A stretch of DNA of 64,000 bases, taken from contig CADBGN010000001.1 in the NCBI GenBank assembly GCA_902794155.1, forward strand, positions 1 through 64,000. Direction: 5' to 3'. Shown in pieces: positions 34,527 through 44,321 of this stretch (within the stretch, counting starts at the first letter, position 1; the number at the start of each line of letters is the position of its first letter). The notes beneath the pieces were generated by a model, which saw only the letters and a program-made list of their open reading frames with translations, ran no database searches and was not told the origin of the DNA. The position numbers and the translations under genes are program-made. This stretch comes from an uncultured Bacteroidia bacterium. GTDB taxonomy: Bacteria > Bacteroidota > Bacteroidia > Bacteroidales > F082.

Positions 34527-34557
34527 AGTATAACACTTTTTGATAAAAAACATTTGT

Positions 34558-34590
34558 GCAGAGAGCGAAGCTTCGCTCTCTGCTTTTTTT
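34558..34590 (+). terminator. strong palindromic terminator
   Basis: A 26-base perfect palindrome (34558-34583) with arms GCAGAGAGCGAAG/CTTCGCTCTCTGC, then a seven-T run. Confidence 0.85.
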
Positions 34591-34641
34591 ATTCATTTTC
34601 AGTGTTTTAGAAAAAAAGTTTGAAAAAAGTTTCCAAAATGA

Positions 34642-34671
34642 GGTTACCTTTTTCGGAAACTTGTCATTAAA
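34642..34671 (+). promoter_or_regulatory. ECF-type promoter motif (copy 2)
   Basis: GGTTAC at 34642-34647, 15 bp, then GTCATTAAA from 34663. An A-tract and GTTTCC lie just upstream, as in copies 3 and 4. The leader to the ATG at 34725 is nearly identical to those of 39650 and 46582. Confidence 0.7.
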
Positions 34672-34724
34672 AGGCAAACAAAGTCAAACAAACAATAAGT
34701 TCAACAATCTAAAACACAAGTAAA

Positions 34725-35189
34725 ATGAAAAAGTATTTAATCATCATCGCAGCAATGGTAATCCTTCCGTTCAGCACCTTCGCCCAAAGCTACACCACGA
34801 CCTTCAGCAGCTGGGGCAACACCATCGACACCCGTACCACCAACTCATACGGCCTGACCGTTGGCACTTCATCAAGTTGGGTAGATAGTTTCGGCAATGT
34901 CAGCACTACCTACACCGATGCCTATGGCAGGAGAATCGGTTCTTCGAGCAGCAGCCTGGATTGCCTGGGCAACTACAGCACCACCTACACTGATGCGTAT
35001 GGAAACAGACTCGGCTCGTCCGAAAGCTACAGCACCCCTTGGGGCGAAATTGAGACTACCACAAGTGACGCTTTCGGAAGAACCGTCAGTAGATCAAGCA
35101 CGACCACCTATCCTTGTGGCGAGGTTGAGACCACTACAAGAGACGCATACGGAAGAACCATTAGCACTTCTTCCTACTGGGGATGGTAA
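34725..35189 (+). CDS. secreted 25-residue tandem-repeat protein (copy 1)
   Basis: A 154-residue protein with a signal peptide (MKKYLIIIAAMVILPFSTFAQ) and about five repeats of roughly 25 residues built on W-G-N-x-x-T-T-Y-x-D-A-Y-G-R/N-x-x-x-S-S-S. It ends in W-G-W. The repeats recall YD/Rhs-type beta repeats in spacing but lack the YD core, and are very rich in Ser and Thr. Related proteins are encoded at 39650 and 46582. It has an ECF-type promoter. The function is unknown; the shared terminal Trp-x-Trp may be an outer-membrane or sensor signal, which is speculation. Confidence 0.75.
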   Translation: MKKYLIIIAAMVILPFSTFAQSYTTTFSSWGNTIDTRTTNSYGLTVGTSSSWVDSFGNVSTTYTDAYGRRIGSSSSSLDCLGNYSTTYTDAYGNRLGSSESYSTPWGEIETTTSDAFGRTVSRSSTTTYPCGEVETTTRDAYGRTISTSSYWGW

Positions 35190-35201
35190 ACGAATAATGA
35201 A

Positions 35202-35287
35202 AACACAAGTGATGCTCAAAAAAAAACAATAACGAAAAGCATTACTTGTGTTGGCTCGGCTGGGACTCAGTTCCTGGCCGGGCTTTT
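35202..35287 (+). terminator. paired hairpins after repeat-protein copy 1
   Basis: First hairpin: AACACAAGTGATG (35202-35214) with CATTACTTGTGTT (35240-35252), 13 bp with one G-U pair. Second: a 12-bp stem with wobbles (35254-35265 with 35272-35283) followed by TTTT. The same pair recurs at 40131-40222, and the second hairpin recurs at 48671-48705. Confidence 0.7.
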
Positions 35288-35308
35288 CGGATTATTAGAA
35301 GATAGTTG

Positions 35309-35316
35309 TATTTTTG
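35309..35316 (+). promoter_or_regulatory. -7 box for the second TPR-CHAT gene
   Basis: TATTTTTG inside ATAGTTGTATTTTTGCA, which is repeated upstream of the third TPR-CHAT gene at about 40265. Confidence 0.55.
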
Positions 35317-35343
35317 CACTTGAAATCTATGAATTCTTCAGCT

Positions 35344-38300
35344 ATGAAAAAGATATTATTATTGGCGGCAGCATTATTATCGCTTTCTTTCTTTGCCAAT
35401 GCCCAATCCTTAGACAGGGCATTAGAGCGACTGGAAACAGTTAGGTCGCAAAAAGGCGAACAATCTCAGGAGTATCTTTCCGCATTGGATAGTGTAATAG
35501 TTAATGCCACTATGTTAGGTGAAATATCAAAATCATTTGTATATAGACAACAACATTATGATATTGTAAAACAGATGAAAGGAGAAACAAGTGTTGAGGC
35601 CGCTGATGACTTATGGAGGCTTGGAAATGTAAGTCGTATGCTAGGAGATACTATTTCAGGTCTTAATTATCATATTCAATCCGCTGCTGTTTTTGAAAAG
35701 AGTGATTACTTAAAAGACCAAAACTATGTCCAACATTTTGGCCATTGTTTGTTATCAATCATACAAACAAGTGTTTCTGAAAGGGATATCAAAATGGTTG
35801 AACAATACACCAATAAGCTTAAGCTTTATTCCGCTAATAGTGACGGTTTGCATTCATGTGGTTATCTCGATTGTTTATGCCTTTGCTCATATTATAATAA
35901 TTTAGTAGGAAACAAAGACGATGCTTTTTATTATAGCAAAGAAATAATCAATGATTGCGTTGCTATTGATTCATGTAATTATTCTTTTGTTAATGCTGCA
36001 TATTCTTTTTTGTCATCGTATTATCACAGCAACAATCAGCATGAGCTGGCAATAAAAACTAAAAAAGAATACTTGAATAAATTAGATACAACCAAAGAGG
36101 ATTTCTTTAACGAGAAAGTACAATTATTATGGGATTTATTGGTCATTGATCTAACAGATTTGGGAGAAGCGATTGCCTATGGAAAAAGAGCGGAACAAAT
36201 GTTGTCCGATTATTACCCAACTCAAGACGATCTTTTCAAAGATAAAAGGTATTATGGCATTATATCTCATATTGCTCTGATTTATAATGTAACGGCTAAT
36301 TTTCTTGATGAATTGCCATACCGTTCATTATGTTGCGAAATGTTGAAACATAATGGAGAAGTGCACACAAAAAACTATTATGATGCGTTGTTTGCTTTGT
36401 TTTGCTGTGCTGTTAATGGAGGCGAATATCCCACGGCATATCAAATTGCTCCTGAATTAGAGCAAATGATTTTCAAGTATTCTGATGAGCCCTATAAAGA
36501 TGCTATCCATTACACATCTTTCTTAATTACTACTTCGTTACAAATGAGCAAGCATGAAGATGCTTTGCGTTATTGTGATGATTATATCGACTTATTAAAA
36601 ACGAGTTTAGAAGGTGAAGATTTGATGGTAGGGTTGGCTGAGGCCTTGTCAATTAAGGCTGAAATTTATATTATCTCTGGAAATAGAAAAGAAGCTGAGG
36701 CTTGCATTGATGAATTCAAAAAAATGCTTGATAATATAACGGATTCCGAACATTTGTTAGTTTCCGCAATTTCAATGTACAAAATGGAAGGACAATTGGC
36801 GATGGAATACAACAAAGCAATGGTTTCGTTTGATACAGCTTTGATTATGTGCAATAGGCTTGTTGAAATATCAAATGAAACCATTTCTTCGTTTAGTAGT
36901 AATACTATTTCACTGACTAATAGTTCAGATGGTTATGCTGAATTAGAACCAATTAAAGCTCTTGCAAATCTTGACAAATATCAAAACTTGTATGCGACAG
37001 TTCTTATGAACAAAGGTAAAACTCAAGTTAGGTACGGTAAAATGACCGATGCATACAATAGTTATAAGGATGCGGTTACTATTTTCGAACAAACTAGGTC
37101 AAAGAATGATACTGATTATATAGGATGTCTAATGAATATTGCTTATTGTCAAATGGAATTGGCAAATTATTCAGACGCAATTAATACCATTGATGCGACT
37201 ATGCATCTAATAAAGCAACTCTATGGCGTTGAAAACCCGTATTATGCTGGTTGCTTACAAAACTACGCTTTGTATTATCATAGAATTGGAGCTTTTGACG
37301 ATGCTCTTAGGTATAGTGAGGAGGCGGTAAAGGTTAATAAAAAGCTATTTGGAGAGAACTCTTTTCAATATACACAGAGTTTGGGTAGTGCAGGGGGTAT
37401 GTATTTGTCACTTGGCATGCCTGAGAAGGCAGATGAACTTCTTTCAGAAGCTTTTATGCTTAATAAAACTAACGGTGTTGTATTGCCTTCAGATATTTAT
37501 TGCCATTTATTGACAGTTTATTCAAATACATTGTTTGAATTGGGTCGATATGAAGAAGGTTGGGAAGTATATGAGCAAGCGAAGGAATTGACTGAATCTG
37601 TTTATGGATGGGATAGTAGAGCGAATGCGAAGTTTCATTACGATTTTGGAATGGCAATGCTGCGTTTTAGAAAAGGAGAAGAAGTTTCATACGAATCGTT
37701 TTTGACGACATGTGGTATTATGTATGGATTAGGGTATACAAGCGATCCTTTGTTATTGAATGCTGAGTTTTGGTATGGTGTTTCTGCATTAGCGTTCCAA
37801 AAGCCTATAGCATTAGATTATATCCCTTTAATTTGCAAAGCCACAAAAGACTATTATTATAACAACTTTGTGTTTTTCCCCTCAAAAGAAAGAGATCTGA
37901 TTTGGAGTTCTTTGTCGGATATTACCAAAGTGATCTTCAGTACCAAACTTAATGATTCCTGTGATTTAACCTTGTATGATTACTTATTGTTTTCTAAGTC
38001 TTTATTGGTTTCAACTTCTAACAATTTCCAACAAGCCGTTTTTAGTACGAAGCAAGAGGATATAATCAATCAATTCAATGACATCCAAGCTTTGTAAAGG
38101 AGCATCGACAATCAGGATTTTGGAACGTCTTTAGATGATCAAACAACAAACGTCACATCTTCTGTTGAACTATATGAAATAAAAACATCAATGGAGAGAA
38201 AACTCATTGCCGAGATGAAGTCATTAGGTTATTCTGTTATTGATAGTGTTTCGTACAATGATGTGGCTAGTTCTCTCAAACCTAATGAAATCGCCATAGA

Positions 38301-39453
38301 GTATGTGGATTACTATCATTTGTTAGGCAAACAGACCTACTATGTCGCATTGCTAGCAAAATGCAGTTGGGATAAGCCGGTGTATGTCCAGCTGTGTACA
38401 GAGGATGAGCTGAAGGCATGCTTGGGCAATCCCAACGTCACCTACTCCACGGATGACTTGTACCGCTTGCTGTGGCAACCGTTGTCGGAGTATATCGGTG
38501 ACAGCTATACGGTGTATTTCTCGCCAAGCGGGATGCTCCACACGATAGCCTTGGAATCGATACACACTCCAGATGGCTCATGCCTGAGCGACAAATACAA
38601 CCTGGTGCGTTTGACCTCAACGAGGGAGATGTGCAAGGCAAAACAGCCCAAGACCTACGAGACTGGTGCCATTTATGGTGGCCTACAATATGATGTTGAG
38701 CAACAGAGGATGGCCGAAGTTGCCGCAATGAATAAGACGGAATTGGAAGAAAGCCCTGCATTCGCTCTCAGAGGCGAGGACAGAGGTAACTGGAACTATC
38801 TGCCGGGCACCTTAGCAGAAGCCGAACACATTGCTGGCATTATGCGGCAAGCCAACATCGGATGCGGGCTGTATGAAGGTGACTTGGGTAGCGAAGAGTC
38901 CTTCAAGGCATTATCAGGAGGCCATACGGACATCATCCATTTGGCCACTCATGGCTACTTCATCGAAGGCGAGAAAGCGGACATGAACGATTTCATGAAC
39001 AGCCTTTCTCCGTTGGCGAGACAAAAGGCGGATTCCATCATCGACCCGCTGCTGCGCTCGGGCTTGATCTTGTCGGGTGGCAACAATGCCTGGTTGGGCA
39101 AAGAGGTGCCGGAAGGCATCGAGGATGGTGTGCTCACGGCCTTGGAGATTTCGACAATGAACCTGTCGGGAACTGACATGGTTGTGATGTCGGCCTGCGA
39201 GACGGGCTTGGGTGACATCACCAGTGATGGTGTGTTTGGCTTGCAGAGAGCTTTCAAGATGGCAGGTGTGCAGACCTTGGTGATGAGCCTCTGGAAGGTG
39301 GACGACAATGCCGCTAGCCTGATGATGCAGACCTTCTACGAACAACTGTTCTCTGGAAAAGCAAAGCGCGAGGCGTTCAATCTAGCACAAGCGGCAGTGA
39401 GAGCAAAATATCCTGAACCTTATTATTGGGCTGGATTTGTGATGCTGGATTAA
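35344..39453 (+). pseudogene. TPR-CHAT protease (second copy) split by an in-frame stop
   Basis: Two frames in the same phase, 35344-38097 (917 residues: signal peptide, TPR region) and 38191-39453 (420 residues: CHAT domain), are divided only by TAA at 38095-38097; the 93 bp between them are open. Joined, they would make a protein of about 1370 residues with the same order as the paralogs. The CHAT dyad is intact (His codon 38950-38952 in LATHGYF, Cys codon 39196-39198 in MSACETGLGD), and the end is YYWAGFVMLD. The 3' part is richer in G/C and nearly matches the third copy over the last 75 residues, suggesting exchange between copies. Either the gene is broken by one substitution or two polypeptides are made, the second from ATG 38191. 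Confidence 0.8.
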
Positions 39454-39486
39454 TTGCCAAGATAAAGTATAGGCAAAAGTTTCAAG

Positions 39487-39515
39487 GGCTGGATAAAAAA
39501 TCCAGCCTTTTTTTT
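39487..39515 (+). terminator. terminator after the second TPR-CHAT gene
   Basis: GGCTGGAT (39487-39494) and ATCCAGCC (39500-39507) with a 5-A loop, then eight Ts. Confidence 0.9.
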
Positions 39516-39566
39516 GTCTCATTTTCAGTGTTTTAGAAAATAATTTGAAAAAAGTTTCCCGAACGA

Positions 39567-39596
39567 GGTTACTTTTTTTGGATTACTGTCATTAAA
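39567..39596 (+). promoter_or_regulatory. ECF-type promoter motif (copy 3)
   Basis: GGTTAC at 39567-39572, 15 bp, GTCATTAAA ending at 39596. Upstream sequence back to about 39516 matches that before copy 2. Confidence 0.7.
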
Positions 39597-39649
39597 GGTC
39601 AAACAAACAACAAACAACAATAAGTCAAACAATCTAAAACACAAGTAAA

Positions 39650-40120
39650 ATGAAAAAGTATTTGATCTTCATCGCAGCAATGGTAATCCTTCCGTTCAGC
39701 ACCTTCGCACAAAGCTACAGAACCACCACCACAATCAGCAGTTGGGGCAACAGCATCGACACCCGTACCACGGACTCTTACGGAAGAACTTTGGGTACCT
39801 CTTCAAGCACCATCGATCCTTGGGGCAGTGTGAGCACCACTTACAAAGACTCCTATGGCAACCGCGTCGCTACCTCTTCTTCGGATTTGGACTATTGGGG
39901 AAACACCAGCACCACCTACAAAGATTCATACGGCAACAGGATGGGCTCAGCGACCTCTAGCACGGATTATTGGGGAAATACCACGACGACGTACAAAGAC
40001 CAATATGGCAACAAGATTGGCTCTGCATCTTCAAGCACCGATTACTGGGGAAATACCACGACGACTTACAAAGACCAGTATGGCAATAAGATAGGCACCT
40101 CAACACTTTGGTCATGGTAA
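39650..40120 (+). CDS. secreted 25-residue tandem-repeat protein (copy 2)
   Basis: A 156-residue paralog of the 34725 product: signal peptide, then five 25-residue units of the type WGNTTTTYKDQYGNKIGSASS, ending W-S-W. The last repeats are almost identical in DNA, showing recent internal duplication. It has an ECF-type promoter and the same leader around the start codon. The third TPR-CHAT gene lies 198 bp downstream behind its own promoter, repeating the order of the previous unit. Confidence 0.75.
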   Translation: MKKYLIFIAAMVILPFSTFAQSYRTTTTISSWGNSIDTRTTDSYGRTLGTSSSTIDPWGSVSTTYKDSYGNRVATSSSDLDYWGNTSTTYKDSYGNRMGSATSSTDYWGNTTTTYKDQYGNKIGSASSSTDYWGNTTTTYKDQYGNKIGTSTLWSW

Positions 40121-40130
40121 ACGCCCAAGG

Positions 40131-40222
40131 AGCACAAGTAATGCCGACAAAAAATACAATAACGACAAAACCTCATTACTTGTGTTTTTGCCCGGTTGGG
40201 AAGGAATCCTGGCTGGGCTTCT
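40131..40222 (+). terminator. paired hairpins after repeat-protein copy 2
   Basis: Hairpin 40131-40143 with 40174-40186 (CACAAGTAATG/CATTACTTGTG), then a 12-bp stem 40190-40201 with 40207-40218 and a short T-rich tail. Confidence 0.65.
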
Positions 40223-40271
40223 TCCTTATTTACAATTGAAAGCACCTAACAATTTAATTTGGAAATAGTTG

Positions 40272-40279
40272 TATTTTTG
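40272..40279 (+). promoter_or_regulatory. -7 box for the third TPR-CHAT gene
   Basis: TATTTTTG, 39 bp before the ATG at 40319; the surrounding 17 bases match those before 35344. Confidence 0.55.
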
Positions 40280-40318
40280 CATCGAAATTATCTCTATATC
40301 AAAGAAAGACCTAAACAA

Positions 40319-43300
40319 ATGAACACTATAAGACGATTACTAACGCTCATTTTAGTTTTTGTGGCATCAACGGTTTTTGCTCAAGATGTCGATGTCAAGA
40401 AGATCAACGAGCAATTGATTGAAGCCATAAATAATGGCGACATGGATCAAGTTGTGTATTGTTGTAACAATGGAGCTGATTTTCTTCAGATGACTAAAAC
40501 ACAGCAAGAGGCCATTATAAACTCAAATGTATTTTGGATTCTATATAACAGAATTAAAGATGCCAAAACTGGTATTGTGTTTAATCTGTTCTTTGTTGAA
40601 TACTATAAGTATGACGTTGATAGTTATCACATAGCAATTAAGAACATGGCATATTATTATTTTATTTTAGGTGACTACAATAATGCAGAATTCTATTTTA
40701 AGAAATTAATTGAAATGGAAGAAGAGGTTCTTGGTAAGATGCATCCAAGTTATGCCTATTCACTGAACGACTTGGCTGAATTATATCATAAAATGGGCGA
40801 TTATGCCAAGGCCGAACCGCTTTTCAAGCAAGCTCTTGAAATCATGAAAGAGACATTAGGCGAGAAGCATCCTGATTATGCTATCTCGCTAAACGATCTG
40901 GCTTCATTATATTTGGGAATGGGCGATTATGCCAAGGCTGAACCGCTTGTCAAGCAAGCTCTTGAAATCACGAAAGAGACATCGGGAGAGAAGCATCCTG
41001 ATTATGCTTTCTCGGTAAGCATTCTGGCTGAATTATATCGTAATATGGGCGATTATGCCAAGGCCGAACCGCTTCTCAAGCAAGCTCTTGAAATCAGAAA
41101 AGAGACATTGGGCGAGAAGCATCCTGATTATGCTAAATCGCTAAACAATCTGGCTTCATTATATTTGGAAATGGGCGATTATGCCAAGGCTGAACCGCTT
41201 TTCAAGCAAGTTCTTAAAATCAGAAAAGAGACATTGGGCGAGAAGCATCCCACATATGGAGGTACACTGCAAAATTTGGCTTTATTATATCTGGCCATGG
41301 GCGATTATGCCAAGGCCGAACCGCTTTTCAAGCAAGCTCTTGAATTCATGAAAGAGACATTGGGCGAGAAGCATCCTGATTATGCTATCTCGCTAAACAA
41401 TCTGGCTTCATTATATTTGGGGATGGGCGATTATGCCAAGGCTGAACCGCTTGTCAAGCAAGCTCTTGAAATCAGAAAAGAGACATTGGGTGAAAAGCAT
41501 CCTGATTATGGAGACTCACTGCACACCCTGGCTGAATTATATCATAAAATGGGCAATAATGCCAAGGCTGAACCGCTTGTCAAGCAAGCTCTTGAAATCA
41601 GAAAAGAGACAGTGGGTGAGAAGCATCCTGATTATGCTATCTTGCTAAACAATTTAGCTTCATTATATTGGGGAATGGGCGATTATGCCAAGGCCGAACT
41701 GCTTTTCAAGCAAGCTCTTGAGATTTTGATAATGGTATTGGGTGAAAAGCATCCCTATTATGGACGCTCATTGAACAACTTGGCTTTATTATACTGGAAC
41801 ATGGGTGATTATGTCAAAGCCGAGCCTCTTTTCCACCAAGATTTTCAATTAAGGCAGGATCTTGTTGCCAGCAATTTCAATTTCATGTCGGAACGCCAAC
41901 GCAATAAGTATTGGTCTACACAGCAAGGAGCATTTGAAGCCGCTTTTCCTTCCTTTGTGTTTTCATACCACACTCAAAAACCAAGTGTTTCGGCTTTTGC
42001 ATACAACAACGAGCTATTCTTGAAGAGTCTGTTGCTCAACGCTACCATTCAAGTGCAAAATGCCATTCTTGAAAGTAGTGATACGACACTTGTCAAAACC
42101 TACAATGAACTGAAAAGCCTTCGCGAACGCATCATGTTCCTGCAACAGCAACCAGTTGAACGGCAGTTTGGGTTGGATTCGTTGGAACTCTTGGCTGAAA
42201 AACTCGACAAGGAATTGGTGCTGAAGAGCCAGGATTATCGCCAAAATAAGGTACAATACCAAGTGACATGGGACAAGGTGAGAGACAAGTTGAAAAAAAA
42301 TGAAGTGGCCATCGAGTTTTCGTCTTTCCCATTCGCTCCAAACGACAGCACCTGTTTTAATAAGATTGTCGCTTTGCTTGTCCGCAAAGATTCAGAATGT
42401 CCCGAATACATTGAGTTGGCAGACGCGGATACAATCAGTGCTTTGATTGACGCTAGTCCCAGCTTCACCTACACTTTCAACTGTAATGGATATAAATTGT
42501 ACCAAAGCATTTGGGAACCCATCAGTAAATACCTTGAAGAAGGAGATACCGTCTATTTCTCCGCTTCGGGCATCCTGCACCAAATCAACATAGGTGCCAT
42601 TCCGGTGTCGAACGAGAAAACAATTGGCGACCTATACTGTTTGGTGAGATTTAGCTCCACCCGTGAGATCGCCTTGCAACGCTCAAGCAAATGCTACAAG
42701 TCTGCCGTCATCTATGGGGGGCTTTATTATGATGAAGATGCCGATGCCATGACCCTCGAAAGCAGAATCTATGACGGCTCTGACCTCATTGCCTCTCGTT
42801 CCCTTCCCGATGATTCAACCCGTGTCGGTGTGAAATACCTCAACGGTACGAAACGCGAAGCGGAGGCTATAAATGCACTATTGCTACAAAACGGTTGGAA
42901 CACTTCTTTCTACACCGAAGCCAAGGGCAACGAAGAGTCATTCAAGGCACTAACCGGTAAGAAGATAGGCATCATGCAGATTGCCACACATGGTTTCTTC
43001 TTCACCAATGAGAATGCGCAGCAGAAAGACCTTTACCGTCAGCAGTTCCAACTTATGGGTGATGAGCAATTCAATAGGCCTTATATCGACCCGCTTTTGC
43101 GTTCAGGCTTGCTGTTCTCGGGTGCCAACATTGCCTTTACTGGCCACCGAGATCAACTTCCGGAAGGTGTTCAAGATGGCATCCTCACTGCCAAGGAAAT
43201 CTCACAGCTTGACCTTCGTGGCACTGACCTTGTAGTTCTATCCGCCTGTGAGACTGGCAGAGGCGAGATTACCAGCGAAGGAGTCTTTGGCTTGCAGCGC

Positions 43301-43504
43301 GCCTTCAAGATGGCAGGTGTTCAAACTTTGGTGATGAGTCTCTGGAAAGTAGACGACAATGCCACCAGCCTTATGATGCAGACTTTCTATGAACATTTGC
43401 TGTCGGGCATGTCGAAGCGAGAGGCGTTTAACTTGGCGCAGGCAGCGGTAAGGGCGAAATATTCCGAGCCTTACTATTGGGCGGGATTTGTTATGCTGGA
43501 TTAG
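40319..43504 (+). CDS. exported TPR-CHAT protease (third copy)
   Basis: A 1061-residue protein: signal peptide (MNTIRRLLTLILVFVASTVFAQ), an Ankyrin-like or helical stretch to about 140, then eight full 42-residue kinesin-light-chain-type TPRs plus a partial ninth (about 145-520; core LASLYLGMGDYAKAEPL), and a C-terminal CHAT domain with His891 (IATHGFFF) and Cys977 (LSACETGRGE), ending YYWAGFVMLD. The TTG at 40259 is open but unlikely as a start because it precedes the -7 box. The near-identical TPRs suggest recent expansion. It is predicted to be a periplasmic protease gated by its TPR region; substrates are unknown. Confidence 0.85.
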   Translation: MNTIRRLLTLILVFVASTVFAQDVDVKKINEQLIEAINNGDMDQVVYCCNNGADFLQMTKTQQEAIINSNVFWILYNRIKDAKTGIVFNLFFVEYYKYDVDSYHIAIKNMAYYYFILGDYNNAEFYFKKLIEMEEEVLGKMHPSYAYSLNDLAELYHKMGDYAKAEPLFKQALEIMKETLGEKHPDYAISLNDLASLYLGMGDYAKAEPLVKQALEITKETSGEKHPDYAFSVSILAELYRNMGDYAKAEPLLKQALEIRKETLGEKHPDYAKSLNNLASLYLEMGDYAKAEPLFKQVLKIRKETLGEKHPTYGGTLQNLALLYLAMGDYAKAEPLFKQALEFMKETLGEKHPDYAISLNNLASLYLGMGDYAKAEPLVKQALEIRKETLGEKHPDYGDSLHTLAELYHKMGNNAKAEPLVKQALEIRKETVGEKHPDYAILLNNLASLYWGMGDYAKAELLFKQALEILIMVLGEKHPYYGRSLNNLALLYWNMGDYVKAEPLFHQDFQLRQDLVASNFNFMSERQRNKYWSTQQGAFEAAFPSFVFSYHTQKPSVSAFAYNNELFLKSLLLNATIQVQNAILESSDTTLVKTYNELKSLRERIMFLQQQPVERQFGLDSLELLAEKLDKELVLKSQDYRQNKVQYQVTWDKVRDKLKKNEVAIEFSSFPFAPNDSTCFNKIVALLVRKDSECPEYIELADADTISALIDASPSFTYTFNCNGYKLYQSIWEPISKYLEEGDTVYFSASGILHQINIGAIPVSNEKTIGDLYCLVRFSSTREIALQRSSKCYKSAVIYGGLYYDEDADAMTLESRIYDGSDLIASRSLPDDSTRVGVKYLNGTKREAEAINALLLQNGWNTSFYTEAKGNEESFKALTGKKIGIMQIATHGFFFTNENAQQKDLYRQQFQLMGDEQFNRPYIDPLLRSGLLFSGANIAFTGHRDQLPEGVQDGILTAKEISQLDLRGTDLVVLSACETGRGEITSEGVFGLQRAFKMAGVQTLVMSLWKVDDNATSLMMQTFYEHLLSGMSKREAFNLAQAAVRAKYSEPYYWAGFVMLD
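40751..41870 (+). repeat. 126-bp tandem repeats encoding TPRs
   Basis: Eight full units of 126 bp beginning at 40751 (next at 40877 and so on) and a diverged ninth. Units share long identical runs such as ATGGGCGATTATGCCAAGG, which makes copy-number change by slippage or recombination likely. Confidence 0.85.
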
Positions 43505-43552
43505 AGAAAGTGCGTAGCTTTTTGCTTTCAATCGAATCAGCTATAATTTTGT

Positions 43553-44296
43553 TCAATCTTTCAATAAAATATGAACGGGCGTTGGAGGATAATGACCAGT
43601 TTTCACGCATTTTACGAAATCTTCCTTTGTTACTCCAAATGAGTCGGAGAAATAATGTATATGAGGTTGTGAGCCAAATTCTCCACGTTCTTTTCCTTGA
43701 AGACTTTTTGAATTCTGTAAAAAACAAAGCCAATGTTTCCCGTTGTCAAGGATGCGAGCAACAAGAAACTCTGATGATTGGATTAAATCTCTCAATTGCC
43801 CCTCTGTCAATGTGGTTTTTCCCCAGACATCAACACTTCCATCATCTAATAAACGTATAAATGAAGGCAAATCTTTTTCTGAATATTGCTTTGGTTTCCC
43901 TTTGAAGCGGTAACAACTGAATTTGTAACCGAGTTTCCCGGCTTGGAGAAATAAGGCACCTAATTGTTTGGTTGTGATGGACAATCCTTTCAGTAATGAT
44001 ATCTGATCTTTCTTTTTCAAATCCTTTTCAAGCAAATCCGTTAATTGACTGGGTAATGGCTCGTTTTCGGTTTCCGTCAAAATTGCTTCGGTCATATCCT
44101 CTGCTTCTTTCCGAATTGCCGAAAACAGCTCAAAAGGAAGCCATCCAAGTTTTGTTATAAAAAACTTAACCATTACTGGTGTAATTGAACGCAGATGAAA
44201 ATCCTTTAACGTTTCCCTTGCATCAACATTTTCAACGTCTTCCATGACGTTTCCGATAATGGATGTGTTGCCCCTGTTTAATTCAAAATGCGACAT
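43553..44296 (-). CDS. unknown protein downstream of RloA/RloB
   Basis: A 247-residue cytosolic protein that I do not recognise. The last third (HWLCFLQNSKSLQGKERGEFGSQPHIHYFSDSFG, in pieces) has several conserved-looking His, Trp and Ser residues. No membrane helix or nucleotide motif is seen. It starts 25 bp after the RloB-like stop and faces the CHAT gene tail to tail. As third gene of the RloA/RloB operon it may be an accessory factor. Confidence 0.6.
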   Translation of the reverse strand: MSHFELNRGNTSIIGNVMEDVENVDARETLKDFHLRSITPVMVKFFITKLGWLPFELFSAIRKEAEDMTEAILTETENEPLPSQLTDLLEKDLKKKDQISLLKGLSITTKQLGALFLQAGKLGYKFSCYRFKGKPKQYSEKDLPSFIRLLDDGSVDVWGKTTLTEGQLRDLIQSSEFLVARILDNGKHWLCFLQNSKSLQGKERGEFGSQPHIHYFSDSFGVTKEDFVKCVKTGHYPPTPVHILLKD

Positions 44297-44321
44297 CGAA
44301 TTATGTTTTTAAGTACACTAA

